Below, one piece after another: positions 10,428 to 19,377 of a stretch of 64,000 nt of DNA (positions within the stretch are counted from its first letter, which is position 1; every line of letters begins with the position of its first letter). A model generated the notes under the pieces. That model was not told the origin of the DNA. It saw nothing but the letters and a program-made list of their open reading frames with translations, and ran no database searches. A program made the position numbers and the translations under genes. Source of the DNA: Burkholderiales bacterium (GTDB taxonomy: Bacteria; Pseudomonadota; Gammaproteobacteria; Burkholderiales; SG8-39); the NCBI GenBank assembly GCA_020848075.1, contig JADLAV010000040.1, positions 55,845 through 119,844 on the forward strand. Direction: 5' to 3'.

Positions 10428-11717
10428 TTGGACGAGATCCCGTTAACGACCGAGCTCGTCGCCCTCGCCGTCCTGCTCGTCGTCTCCGCGCTGTTCTCGG
10501 TTGCCGAGACGAGCATGATGGCGCTCAACCGCTACCGGTTGCGGGCGATGGTCAAGCTCGGCAATCGCGCGGCGAAGCGCGTCGCCGATTTGCTCGAGCG
10601 CACCGATCGCCTGCTCGGGGTGATCCTGCTCGGCAACAACCTCGTCAACATCGCGGCGGCCACGCTCGCCAGCGTGATCACCATCGAGTACTTCGGCCGC
10701 AACGAGTATGCGCTGATGGCGAGCACGGCCGGGCTCACGTTCATGATCCTCGTGTTCTCCGAGGTCACGCCGAAAGTGCTCGGCGCGGCCTACCCCGAGA
10801 AAATCGCGCTGCCGCTCTCCTATCTGCTCGGCCCGCTGCTGAAGGCCCTGTATCCGATCGTATGGTTCGTGAACCTCTTCTCGTCGGCCATCCTCTGGGC
10901 GTTGCGGACGAAGCCGCCCGGAGGCGCGGCGGAGCAGCGCCTCACGCAGGAGGAACTGCGCACGCTGGTGCTCGAGCACAGCCATTTCATGCCGAAGAAG
11001 CACCAGTCGATCCTGATGAACCTCTTCGACCTGGAGCGGATCACGGTCGAGGACGTGATGACGCCGCGAGCGCTGATCGAGGCGATCGACCTCGATGCGC
11101 CGGCCGAGACCCTGGTCGCGCAGCTCACGACGAGCTACCACACGCGCCTGCTCGCCTACCGCGGCGAGCTCAACAACGTGATCGGTATCGTGCATCTGCG
11201 GCGTGCGATCTCGGCGCTCGCCGAGGGCGCGCTCGACCAGCGAGCGCTCGAGGAGGCGATCGCGGAGCCCTACTTCGTCCCCGCGGACACGCCCGCGTTC
11301 GCGCAGCTGCAATACTTCCAGGAGAACCGGCAGCGTCTCGCGCTCGTCGTCGACGAGTACGGCGAGCTCCTCGGGCTGGTGACCCTCGAGGACATCATCG
11401 AGGAGATCATCGGCGAGTTCACCACGACCGCGCCGCTGCGCGCCACGGGCTTCGCCTGGAGCGAGGACGGCACCGCGGTGGTGGAAGGTTCGACACCGCT
11501 GCGCGAGCTGAACCGCAAGCTCGGGCTCAACCTCCCGCTGGAGGGCCCCAAGACCCTGAATGGGCTCATCCTCGAGCATTTTCAGGACATCCCGGAAGCG
11601 GGGGTGAGCCTCAAGATCCACGGGGTGCCGATGGAGGTCGTCCAGACCCAGGATCGCGTGGTGAAGACCGTCCGGCTCTTCCGTCCGCGGGTGGCGGCAG
11701 TCGCGACCCCGGCCTGA
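10428..11717 (+). CDS. CorC/HlyC-family CNNM-CBS membrane protein
   Basis: Contains an N-terminal CNNM/DUF21 membrane domain (residues about 1-170, with GVILLGNNLVNIAAATLAS), two CBS domains (about 185-320, VEDVMTPRALIEAID ... LALVVDEYGELLGLVTLEDI), and a C-terminal CorC/HlyC domain (about 335-420, EGSTPLRELNRKLGL). Members such as CorB/CorC/YfjD are linked to magnesium and cobalt efflux or resistance. It starts at a TTG (10428) with no clear ribosome-binding site; no alternative start leaves the first helix intact. It lies 57 bases after the CcsA-like gene. Confidence 0.88.
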   Translation: MDEIPLTTELVALAVLLVVSALFSVAETSMMALNRYRLRAMVKLGNRAAKRVADLLERTDRLLGVILLGNNLVNIAAATLASVITIEYFGRNEYALMASTAGLTFMILVFSEVTPKVLGAAYPEKIALPLSYLLGPLLKALYPIVWFVNLFSSAILWALRTKPPGGAAEQRLTQEELRTLVLEHSHFMPKKHQSILMNLFDLERITVEDVMTPRALIEAIDLDAPAETLVAQLTTSYHTRLLAYRGELNNVIGIVHLRRAISALAEGALDQRALEEAIAEPYFVPADTPAFAQLQYFQENRQRLALVVDEYGELLGLVTLEDIIEEIIGEFTTTAPLRATGFAWSEDGTAVVEGSTPLRELNRKLGLNLPLEGPKTLNGLILEHFQDIPEAGVSLKIHGVPMEVVQTQDRVVKTVRLFRPRVAAVATPA

Positions 11718-11883
11718 GGCGCGAGCCCGTCCGAGAACCTGCGTAAAAGCGGTGGAAAATCTCGGCTCGTCATGGTCTTAGGTGTGAAACTTTAGGCTTT
11801 ACAGTGCTGGGGGTGGCGTGCATCATGGCGTGTCCTTGCCCCTCCCGGTAAGGTATTCACCCTTTTGCGACCTGACGCAGCGG

Positions 11884-13593
11884 ATGGCGGTAAACCCTAG
11901 CTTCGGTGCCCTGAGCGGACTCGCCCGCGCGCTGGTCCAGCACGGCCGCCTTCCGGAGGCGGTGGCGCAGGAGCTCCAGAAGCACGCGCGCGAGGCCGGG
12001 TCGGGGTTCATCGAGCAGGTGGTCCGCAGTCGCCGCATGTCCTGGGCCGACGTGGCCGAGTTCTGCTCGTATACCTTCGGCCTGCCGCTGCTCGACCTCG
12101 ACGCCGCCGACCCCACGCAGTTTCCGCTCGACCTCGTCGACCGCAAGCTCATGCAGACGCGGCGGGTGCTGCCGCTGCGCAAGCGCGGCAACCGCATCGC
12201 GGTCGCGATCTCCGATCCGTCGAACACCCAGGCGCTCGACGAGGTCAAGTTCCAGACCTCGATGTCGATCGAGCCGATCGTCGTCGAGGACGACAAGCTG
12301 GGCGCCGTGCTCACGCGGGCGCTGGAGCGCTCCGACACCACGCTCAAGCAGCTCATCGACGACGACCTGTCGCTCGAGTTCGCCGATCAGGACCAGGAAG
12401 CCGCGCCCGACGCGACCGCGGACGTGGACGACGCGCCGGTGGTCAAGTTCATCCAGAAGGTGATGCTGGACGCGATCAACGACGGCGCCTCCGACATCCA
12501 TTTCGAGCCGTACGAGAAGTACTACCGGATCCGCTTCCGCGTCGACGGCGAGCTGCGCGAGGTGACCCAGCCGCCGCTCATGCTGAAGGAGAAGATCGCC
12601 TCGCGCATCAAGGTGATCTCCAAGCTCGACATCTCGGAGAAGCGGGTGCCCCAGGACGGGCGCATGAAGCTCGTACTGTCCCGGAACCGCGCCATCGATT
12701 TCCGGGTCAGCACGCTGCCGACGCTGCACGGCGAGAAGCTCGTGCTCCGCATCCTGGATCCGACTAGCGCGATGCTCGGCGTCGACGCGCTCGGCTACGA
12801 GCCGGACCAGAAGGCGGCGCTCCTCGACGCGATCAACCGGCCCTACGGCATGATTCTCGTGACCGGCCCGACCGGGAGCGGCAAGACGGTGTCGCTCTAC
12901 ACGTGCCTCAACATCCTGAACAAGCCCGGCGTCAACATCTCCACTGCCGAGGATCCGGCCGAGATCAATCTCCCCGGCATCAACCAGGTGAACATCTACG
13001 AGAAGGTCGGCCTGACTTTCGCCGCCGCGCTGCGCTCGTTCCTGCGCCAGGATCCGGACATCATCATGGTGGGCGAGATCCGGGACCTCGAGACCGCCGA
13101 GATCGCGGTCAAGGCGGCCCAGACCGGCCATCTCGTGCTGTCGACGCTGCACACCAACGACGCGCCGTCGACCCTCACCCGCCTGATCAACATGGGAGTG
13201 CCGGGATACAACATCGCCTCGAGCGTCATCCTGATCACGGCGCAGCGGCTCGCGCGCCGCCTGTGCAGCTGCAAGAAGCCGATCGACATTCCCTACGAGG
13301 GGCTGCTGAACGCCGGATTCCGCGAGGACGAGCTCGACGGCACCTGGCGGCCGTACGGCCCGGCAGGCTGCGAGCACTGCAAGGGCGCGGGGTACAAGGG
13401 CCGGGTCGGAATCTACCAGGTGCTGCCGATCTCCGACGAGATGAACCGCCTGATCATGCGCGGCGGCAACGCGATCGAGATCGGCGAGGAGGCGCAGCTC
13501 GAGGGCATCCGTGACCTGCGCCAGTCGGGTCTGCTGAAGGTGAAACAGGGCATGACCTCCCTCGAGGAGGTCATGGCCGTGACGAACGAGTAG
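11884..13593 (+). CDS. pilB: Type IV pilus assembly ATPase PilB
   Basis: Hexameric cytoplasmic ATPase that powers pilus extension. The N-terminal MshEN-like domain (about 10-150) is followed by the GspE-type ATPase with Walker A GPTGSGKTVS (about 328), the Asp box and Walker B (DPDIIMVGEIRD), and the His box (GHLVLSTLHTNDA). A four-cysteine zinc module follows (LCSCKKP and GCEHCKGAGYKGR). I use the ATG at 11884 (MAVNPSFGALSG; 569 residues, normal length); the in-frame start at 11818 adds 22 unconserved residues. It is followed by pilC. Confidence 0.96.
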   Translation: MAVNPSFGALSGLARALVQHGRLPEAVAQELQKHAREAGSGFIEQVVRSRRMSWADVAEFCSYTFGLPLLDLDAADPTQFPLDLVDRKLMQTRRVLPLRKRGNRIAVAISDPSNTQALDEVKFQTSMSIEPIVVEDDKLGAVLTRALERSDTTLKQLIDDDLSLEFADQDQEAAPDATADVDDAPVVKFIQKVMLDAINDGASDIHFEPYEKYYRIRFRVDGELREVTQPPLMLKEKIASRIKVISKLDISEKRVPQDGRMKLVLSRNRAIDFRVSTLPTLHGEKLVLRILDPTSAMLGVDALGYEPDQKAALLDAINRPYGMILVTGPTGSGKTVSLYTCLNILNKPGVNISTAEDPAEINLPGINQVNIYEKVGLTFAAALRSFLRQDPDIIMVGEIRDLETAEIAVKAAQTGHLVLSTLHTNDAPSTLTRLINMGVPGYNIASSVILITAQRLARRLCSCKKPIDIPYEGLLNAGFREDELDGTWRPYGPAGCEHCKGAGYKGRVGIYQVLPISDEMNRLIMRGGNAIEIGEEAQLEGIRDLRQSGLLKVKQGMTSLEEVMAVTNE

Positions 13594-13645
13594 CGCGCGT
13601 CGTCGACCGGGAAACCACGAGAGAGAAACGCAAGAGGAACACGCC

Positions 13646-14875
13646 ATGGCAACCGCAGCGGCTGCACTGAAGAGAGGCGGCATCAAGGAAGCGATGTACT
13701 TCTGGGAAGGAAGGGATCGCTCCGGCAAGGTCGTGAAAGGCGAGATGCGCGCAAGCGGCGAGAACGTGGTCGCCGCGACGCTGCGCCGGCAGGGCATCAA
13801 CCCGATGAAGGTGAAGAAGCAGCGCCTGGCGGGCGGCCGCAGGATCACCGAGAAGGACATCACGCTCTTCACCCGCCAGCTCGCGACCATGATGAAGTCC
13901 GGCGTGCCGCTGCTGCAGGCGTTCGACATCGTCGGCAAGGGCCACGCCAATCCGCGCGCGTCCAAGCTGCTGCTCGACATCAAGACCGAGGTCGAGACCG
14001 GCTCGTCGCTCGCGGCGGCGTTCCGCAAGTTCCCGCTCTATTTCGACCCCCTGTTCTGCAACCTCGTTCAGGCCGGCGAGCAGGCGGGCATTCTCGAGAC
14101 GCTGCTCGATCGCCTGGCGACCTACAAGGAGAAGATCCTCGCCATCAAGGGCAAGATCAAGTCGGCGCTGTTCTATCCGACGGCGATCATCGTCGTGGCG
14201 TTCGTCATCACCGCGGTCATCATGATCTTCGTCATTCCGGCGTTCAAGCAGGTGTTCACGAACTTCGGCGCGGATCTCCCGGCCCCCACGCTCTTCGTGA
14301 TGGGCGTCTCCGACATCTTCGTCCAGTACTGGTACCTGATCTTCGGGGTGGTGATCGGCGGTGCCTGGGGATTCTTCGCACTGTGGAAGCGCTCGCAGGC
14401 GGTGCAGATCTTCATGGACCGCCTGATGCTCAAGCTGCCGATCTTCGGCGAGATCGTCCGCAAATCGGTGATCGCGCGCTGGACGCGGACGCTGTCCACC
14501 ATGTTCGCGGCGGGCGTGCCGCTGGTCGAGGCGCTGGATTCCGTGGGAGGAGCCTCGGGCAACCACATCTACATGATGGCGACCAAGCAGATCCAGCAGG
14601 AGGTGAGCACGGGAACGAGCCTCACCGTCGCGATGCAGAACCAGAACGTCTTCCCGAGCATGGTGATCCAGATGACCCAGATCGGCGAGGAGTCGGGCGC
14701 GCTCGACCACATGCTCGGCAAGGTGGCCGACTTCTTCGAGCAGGAGGTGGACGAGGCGGTGGAGGCGCTGTCCAGCCTGATGGAGCCGATGATCATGGTG
14801 GTGCTCGGGACGCTGATCGGCGGCATGGTTGTCGCCATGTACCTGCCGATCTTCAAGCTCGGCCAGGCGATCTAG
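13646..14875 (+). CDS. pilC: Type IV pilus inner-membrane platform protein PilC
   Basis: Polytopic inner-membrane protein forming the platform on which pilin subunits are added, coupled to PilB. It is 409 residues with two GspF/T2SF domains (about 72-195 and 275-397), each followed by membrane helices (FYPTAIIVVAFVITAVIMIFV; MEPMIMVVLGTLIGGMVVAMY). The start has GAGG eight bases upstream. It is 52 bases after pilB and separated from pilD by a strong terminator. No pilin gene is present here. Confidence 0.96.
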   Translation: MATAAAALKRGGIKEAMYFWEGRDRSGKVVKGEMRASGENVVAATLRRQGINPMKVKKQRLAGGRRITEKDITLFTRQLATMMKSGVPLLQAFDIVGKGHANPRASKLLLDIKTEVETGSSLAAAFRKFPLYFDPLFCNLVQAGEQAGILETLLDRLATYKEKILAIKGKIKSALFYPTAIIVVAFVITAVIMIFVIPAFKQVFTNFGADLPAPTLFVMGVSDIFVQYWYLIFGVVIGGAWGFFALWKRSQAVQIFMDRLMLKLPIFGEIVRKSVIARWTRTLSTMFAAGVPLVEALDSVGGASGNHIYMMATKQIQQEVSTGTSLTVAMQNQNVFPSMVIQMTQIGEESGALDHMLGKVADFFEQEVDEAVEALSSLMEPMIMVVLGTLIGGMVVAMYLPIFKLGQAI

Positions 14876-14893
14876 AGCCCACGCGACGCGACA

Positions 14894-14926
14894 GGGTTGC
14901 AGGCCGGGCCTGCAACCCTTTTTTTT
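14894..14926 (+). terminator. Intrinsic terminator between pilC and pilD
   Basis: Near-perfect hairpin with GGGTTGCAGGC pairing with GCCTGCAACCC, followed by eight T residues. It lies 18 bases after the pilC stop and 30 bases before the pilD start, so pilD-coaE-zapD-yacG may need their own promoter or read-through. Confidence 0.92.
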
Positions 14927-14955
14927 GGACCTGCCAGCGACGAGCCCTACGCCAG

Positions 14956-15810
14956 ATGCCAGCCGCCTACTCCGATCCGGTGCTGTTCGTGACAGCGAGC
15001 GCGCTGGTCGGGCTGGCGATCGGGAGCTTCCTGAACGTCGTCATCTACCGTCTCCCGCGGATGATGGAGCGCGAGTGGCGCGCGCAGTGCGCCGAGCTCC
15101 ACGGCGAGAAGGTGCCGCCGGCCCCTCATTTCAACCTCGCCACGCCGCCGTCGTCGTGCCCGGGGTGCGGCCACCGCATCCGCGCCGTCGAAAATCTTCC
15201 CGTCATCTCGTACCTCGTGCTGCGCGGCAAGTGCGCGGCATGCGGCACGCGCATCAGTCTGCGTTATCCGATCGTCGAGACGCTCGCCGCGGTCGCTGCC
15301 GGCTACAGCGCGTGGCGTTTCGGGTTCGGCTGGAACGCCTTCGGGGCGATGGCCTTCCTCTGGTGCATGATCGCCCTCTCGTTCATCGACTTCGACACCC
15401 AGCTCCTGCCCGATTCGATCACGCTGCCGCTCCTCTGGGCCGGGCTGCTGGTCAACCTGCGCGGCACTTACACGGATCTCGCGTCCGCGGTCGTCGGGGC
15501 CGCCGCCGGCTACCTCGTGCTGTGGGCGGTCTACTGGGGATTCAAGCTCATCACCGGAAAGGAAGGCATGGGTTTCGGAGACTTCAAGCTGCTGGGCGCC
15601 ATCGGCGCCTGGCTCGGCTGGAAGATGCTGCCGCTCGTGATCCTGCTCTCGTCGTTCGTGGGCGCCGTGGTCGGCATCGTGCTGATCGTCCTCGCCCGTC
15701 GCGGCCGCGAAGTGCCGATTCCGTTCGGGCCGTACCTGGCGGCGGCCGGGGTCATCGCCCTCTTCTGGGGCCGTGACATCGTCGACCGCTATCTCTCGCT
15801 TCTCCTCTGA
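14956..15810 (+). CDS. pilD: Prepilin peptidase/N-methyltransferase PilD
   Basis: Bifunctional inner-membrane aspartyl protease that cleaves prepilin leader peptides and methylates the new N-terminus. It is 284 residues. The N-terminal domain has the zinc tetracysteine CPGCG ... CAACG (about residues 72-100). The two catalytic aspartates are in DFDTQLLPD (about 152) and GFGDFKLL (about 210, the GxGD motif). The start at 14956 (MPAAYSDPVLF) precedes the first helix. Its TGA overlaps the coaE ATG as TGATG. Confidence 0.96.
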   Translation: MPAAYSDPVLFVTASALVGLAIGSFLNVVIYRLPRMMEREWRAQCAELHGEKVPPAPHFNLATPPSSCPGCGHRIRAVENLPVISYLVLRGKCAACGTRISLRYPIVETLAAVAAGYSAWRFGFGWNAFGAMAFLWCMIALSFIDFDTQLLPDSITLPLLWAGLLVNLRGTYTDLASAVVGAAAGYLVLWAVYWGFKLITGKEGMGFGDFKLLGAIGAWLGWKMLPLVILLSSFVGAVVGIVLIVLARRGREVPIPFGPYLAAAGVIALFWGRDIVDRYLSLLL

Positions 15811-16430
15811 TGCGGCGCGCGGCTATGCCCTTCCTGGTGGGACTTACCGGCGGCATCGGCAGCGGCAAGTCGACGGTCGCCCGCCTGTTCGCCGAGCTCG
15901 GCGTGCCGGTGATCGATGCCGACGAGCTCGTGCACGGCCTCACCGCGGCGGGCGGAGCCGCGATGGCGGCCATCCGCGCGGAATTCGGACCCGACTATGT
16001 GGATTCGTCCGGTGCGCTCGATCGCGCGCGCATGCGCGGCCGCGTCTTCGCCGATCGCGACGCGCGGGTGAAGCTCGAGGCGATCCTGCATCCGATGGTG
16101 CGCGCCGAGAGCGACCGGCGCGCAGCGCAGGCCCCCGGCCCCTACGTCATCTTGATGATCCCGTTGCTCGTCGAGACCGGCGATCCGCATGCGCGCTGCG
16201 ATCGCATGCTGGTGGTCGATTGCCCCGAGGAGGTCCAGATCGCACGCGTCGTCGCGCGAAGCGGCCTGGCGCGCGCCGAGGCCGAGGCCATCATCCGGGC
16301 CCAAGCGTCGCGCGCGGAGCGCCTGCGCCATGCGGATGACGTGATCCAGAATGACGGATCGGTCGACGCTCTCCGTCAGCAGGTCGCGCGGCTGCATCGG
16401 GAGTACGTGGCATGCGCGAAGGCCCGCTAG
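15810..16430 (+). CDS. coaE: Dephospho-CoA kinase
   Basis: Phosphorylates the 3'-hydroxyl of dephospho-CoA, the last step of coenzyme A synthesis. The P-loop GLTGGIGSGKST lies at about residues 11-22, with DADELVHGL (about 37) and the LID/CoA-binding parts typical of the family. The length is 206 residues. The ATG at 15810 overlaps the pilD stop; a second ATG at 15825 (MPFLVGLTGG) matches the N-terminus of many homologues and may be the true start. Confidence 0.95.
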   Translation: MRRAAMPFLVGLTGGIGSGKSTVARLFAELGVPVIDADELVHGLTAAGGAAMAAIRAEFGPDYVDSSGALDRARMRGRVFADRDARVKLEAILHPMVRAESDRRAAQAPGPYVILMIPLLVETGDPHARCDRMLVVDCPEEVQIARVVARSGLARAEAEAIIRAQASRAERLRHADDVIQNDGSVDALRQQVARLHREYVACAKAR

Positions 16431-16500
16431 TGCGCGTGTTGTCAAGCTTGCGCCAATCGGGGAGAATCCGCCGAATTTCCGGACAGGACCGGACACGGGC

Positions 16501-17253
16501 GTGATCACTTATGAATATCCGCTGGTGGAGCGCATCCGGACGTTGCTGCGTCTCGAGGATCTCTTCGACCGCGCCCGCTTCTTTCTGGAGCGCAGCGACC
16601 CGCTCGAGCACCACGTTGCGCTGCTGACGCTCTTCGAGATCCTGGACGTTGCCGGACGCGCGGATCTCAAGTCCGATCTCCTGCAGGAGCTCGACCGGCA
16701 GCGGGCCGTGCTCGCCGCGTACCGCTCGAACCCGGATATCGACCAGGAGGTGCTCGCCGCAGTGCTGTCCGCAATCGAGCAATCGCACAGCGGCCTGCTC
16801 GCCATGGCCGGCAAGATCGGCCAGTACCTGCGCGAGAACGACTGGCTGATGGCGATCAAGCAGCGCACGTCGATCCCGGGCGGCGCCTGCGAGTTCGACC
16901 TGCCCTCATACCACCATTGGCTCCATCGCCCGCCCGCGACGCGGTTGCGCGACCTGGAGGGCTGGATCTCGCCGCTCTACCCGATCCGCGACGGCACCAC
17001 GATCGTCCTCAGGCTGCTGCGCGAGAGCGGCAAGCCCGCCGCGGTGGTTGCACCGGGCGGCTCCTTCCAGCAGATGCTCGGCGGGCGGCTCGCCCAGATG
17101 GTCCGCATCCGGGTCGCATCCGAGGTCGATTACACACCTGAAATTTCCGCGAACAAGTACATGCTGAACGTGCGGTTCGTGGCGGTGGGCGATGTGCGTC
17201 CGCGTACCGCGGACGCCGACGTCCGGTTCGAGCTCACCTTCTGCACGCTCTGA
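16501..17253 (+). CDS. zapD: Cell division protein ZapD (FtsZ-associated)
   Basis: Cytoplasmic protein that bundles FtsZ filaments by binding the FtsZ C-terminal peptide. It has 250 residues against 247 in E. coli. The N-terminus VITYEYPLVERIRTLLRLED, the GPR-like block PLEHHVALLTLFEILDVAGR and the segment CEFDLPSYHHWLHRP are ZapD (DUF1342) hallmarks. The start is a GTG at 16501; the frame is open further upstream to 16351 but overlaps coaE. It sits between coaE and yacG, its usual neighbours. Confidence 0.95.
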   Translation: MITYEYPLVERIRTLLRLEDLFDRARFFLERSDPLEHHVALLTLFEILDVAGRADLKSDLLQELDRQRAVLAAYRSNPDIDQEVLAAVLSAIEQSHSGLLAMAGKIGQYLRENDWLMAIKQRTSIPGGACEFDLPSYHHWLHRPPATRLRDLEGWISPLYPIRDGTTIVLRLLRESGKPAAVVAPGGSFQQMLGGRLAQMVRIRVASEVDYTPEISANKYMLNVRFVAVGDVRPRTADADVRFELTFCTL

Positions 17254-17259
17254 GCGCGA

Positions 17260-17469
17260 ATGCACGAACCGGTCCGCCACGTCCTCTGCCCCAGTTGCGG
17301 CGCACAGGTGGCGTGGGTCTCCGAGAATCGCTACCGGCCGTTCTGCTCCGAGCGTTGCAAGCTCGCCGACCTCGGCGCCTGGGCGACCGAGCAGTATCGC
17401 GTTGCCGGTGCCGGGCCCGAGCCCGGCACCGGCGCGGCGGGCGAGCACGACGACGCGCTGAAGTCCTAG
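17260..17469 (+). CDS. yacG: DNA gyrase inhibitor YacG (zinc protein)
   Basis: Small zinc-ribbon protein (69 residues) that binds GyrB and inhibits gyrase in E. coli. The four zinc ligands are in CPSCG (residues 10-14) and FCSERCK (28-34), followed by the conserved [14 protein letters not shown]. The C-terminal tail is Gly/Ala-rich and unconserved. It is 6 bases after zapD and is the last gene of the plus-strand group; the Nudix gene converges on it with a 10-base gap. Confidence 0.95.
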   Translation: MHEPVRHVLCPSCGAQVAWVSENRYRPFCSERCKLADLGAWATEQYRVAGAGPEPGTGAAGEHDDALKS

Positions 17470-17479
17470 AACCTCGGTA

Positions 17480-18421
17480 CTACTCCCAGCTCCCCCTGAT
17501 CATCGCGAGCCCGTGCGCTCCGCTTTCCCACGCTGGCGCGAAGTCGGCGCGCGTGAGCCCGCCGATCGCATACACCGGGATGGCCGATCCGGCGACGATG
17601 GCGCGAAACCCTTCCCAGCCGATCGGCGCGCCGCCCGGGTGAGTGGGCGTCGCCTTGACCGGGCCCACGACCGCAAAGTCGGCGCCGAGCGACTCCGCCC
17701 GGCGCAGGTCCGCGGCAGAATGGCACGACGCGCCGACGAGCTCGAATTGGGGACGCACGCTCAGGGCCGCGAGCTGCGCTGACGGAAGCTGAACGCCATC
17801 CGCGCCAGCGACGCGCGCGGCCTCGATGTCTCCGTTGACGAGCACGCGCGCTCGTTCCGCATGGGCGATCGCCGTCGCTTCCCGGACGAGCGCCACCAGC
17901 TGCTCATACGGCATCGTCTTCTCGCGCACCTGCACGAGCCGCAGTCCGGCCGCGATGCGCCGGCGCAGATTCGCAAGAAAGCGCGCCTCGCCGATCGCCG
18001 CGGCATTCGAAACCGCATACTCGTCGGGCAGGCCCAGCGCCTGCAGCACCGGCGCGTTCGCCGGCAACATCGGCGCCACGGTCAGGGATCCGGCGCGCTG
18101 CCAGGCCATGTCCTCGTGCTCCCGGCAATGCGGCTCGCCGCGCCACGCGACGACGCGATGAAAGTGAAGCCGCACCGTCGCATGCGCATACGCGTAGACG
18201 CGCGTGATCCACGGATAGGCCCGCTCGACGTCGATGCCGAGCTCCTCGTGGAGCTCGCGAGCGAGCGCCCGTTCGACGGACTCGTTCGGCTCGACCTTCC
18301 CGCCGGGAAACTCCCAGTAGCCGGCGTACACCTTGCCCACGGGCCGCCGTGCCAGGAGAAAGCTGCCGTCGGGCCGGATGACGACCGCAGCGGCGACATC
18401 GATCGGCGGGAGCGCAATCAA
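17480..18421 (-). CDS. Nudix hydrolase fused to a ThiE-like domain
   Basis: A two-domain protein of 313 residues. Residues 1-130 form a MutT-type Nudix domain with the box GKVEPNESVERALARELHEELGI (about 41-63, split by the usual spacing), expected to hydrolyse oxidised nucleotides such as 8-oxo-dGTP. Residues about 140-313 form a thiamine-phosphate-synthase-like TIM barrel (ADGVQLPSAQL; VGPVKATPTHPGGAPIGWEG; VYAIGGLT). The same fusion is known in other Betaproteobacteria. The ThiE half has lost much of the N-terminal region seen in true ThiE, so thiamine synthesis is doubtful. The only available start is a TTG at 18421. Confidence 0.85.
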   Translation of the reverse strand: MIALPPIDVAAAVVIRPDGSFLLARRPVGKVYAGYWEFPGGKVEPNESVERALARELHEELGIDVERAYPWITRVYAYAHATVRLHFHRVVAWRGEPHCREHEDMAWQRAGSLTVAPMLPANAPVLQALGLPDEYAVSNAAAIGEARFLANLRRRIAAGLRLVQVREKTMPYEQLVALVREATAIAHAERARVLVNGDIEAARVAGADGVQLPSAQLAALSVRPQFELVGASCHSAADLRRAESLGADFAVVGPVKATPTHPGGAPIGWEGFRAIVAGSAIPVYAIGGLTRADFAPAWESGAHGLAMIRGSWE

Positions 18422-18442
18422 GGGGGAGAGACGGCGCGCGAC

Positions 18443-19357
18443 CTACCGTCGCCGGCGCGCGGCCCGTCGCTCGACGCGCGGCGCACCGCGCCGGCCGTTC
18501 GGCTTGCGTCCTGCCCAGTCCTGCGCGAACTGCCAGGCGACCCGCCCGCTCCGCGAGCCGCGACCGAGCGCCCACTGCAGCGCCTCGTCGCGCGCGGCGT
18601 CCACCTCGGCCGGCGAGCAGCCGAAGTGCCTGAGCCAGTGCGCCACGATGTCCAGATACTCGTCCTGGTCGAACGGATAGAAGGACACCCACAGCCCGAA
18701 TCGCTCCGAGAGCGAGATCTTCTCCTCCGAAGTCTCGCCCGGATGAATCTCGTCGCCGACCCGCTTGTACTCGAGATTCTCCTGCATGAACTCCGGCATG
18801 AGGTGCCGGCGATTCGAGGTCGCGTAAATGAGGAGATTCGCCGAGGTGGCCGCGATCGAGCCGTCCAGGGCGACTTTCAAGGCCTTGTAGCCCGGTTCGG
18901 ACGCCTCGAAGGAAAGGTCGTCACAGAACACGATGAAGCGCTCGGTTCTTCCGGCGACGAGGTCCACGATCTCCGGGAGGTCGACGAGGTCCTGCTTGTC
19001 CACCTCGATCAGCCGCAGCCCCTCGGCTGCATACCGGTTGAGGAGCGCCTTCACGAGCGATGACTTCCCGGTGCCGCGGGCGCCGGTGAGCAGAACGTTG
19101 TTCGCTGGCCGTCCGGCCAGGAACTGCTGCGTGTTCTGCTCGACGAGCGCTTTCTGGCGGTCGATGTCGCAAAGATCGTCGAGGCTGATGCGGTGCAGCT
19201 GCGCGACCGGTGCGAGCCAGCCGCGCCCGCCGCGCTTGCGCCAGCGGAATGCGATGCTCGCGGTCCAGTCCGGGGCCGGCATCGGCGCCGGCAGGATCGC
19301 CTCGAGGCGATCCACCAGAGCGTCGATGCGCTGCACCAGCCGGTCGAGATCCTTCAT
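18443..19357 (-). CDS. DUF815-family AAA ATPase
   Basis: Cytoplasmic P-loop ATPase of 304 residues. Walker A is LLTGARGTGKSSLV (about 92-105) and Walker B FIVFCDDLSFE (about 142), followed by ALDGSIAATSANLLIYATSNRRHLMPE with the sensor region, diagnostic for DUF815. The basic C-terminal tail (RKPNGRRGAPRVERRAARRR) may be disordered. The start at 19357 (MKDLDRLVQRIDAL) is conserved; a longer frame runs into argJ. The gene commonly sits between argJ and the Nudix-ThiE gene in Betaproteobacteria. Its function is unknown. Confidence 0.88.
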   Translation of the reverse strand: MKDLDRLVQRIDALVDRLEAILPAPMPAPDWTASIAFRWRKRGGRGWLAPVAQLHRISLDDLCDIDRQKALVEQNTQQFLAGRPANNVLLTGARGTGKSSLVKALLNRYAAEGLRLIEVDKQDLVDLPEIVDLVAGRTERFIVFCDDLSFEASEPGYKALKVALDGSIAATSANLLIYATSNRRHLMPEFMQENLEYKRVGDEIHPGETSEEKISLSERFGLWVSFYPFDQDEYLDIVAHWLRHFGCSPAEVDAARDEALQWALGRGSRSGRVAWQFAQDWAGRKPNGRRGAPRVERRAARRRR

Positions 19358-19377
19358 CGCCGCTCGCCTGCCCGCGG

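Noticed and set aside
11780..11830. Possible sigma54 promoter upstream of pilB (TGGCGTG ... TGGC)
   Set aside because: The GG and GC doublets are not at the required 10-base spacing, and TTTACA with CATCAT nearby is an equally weak sigma70 alternative. Not called.
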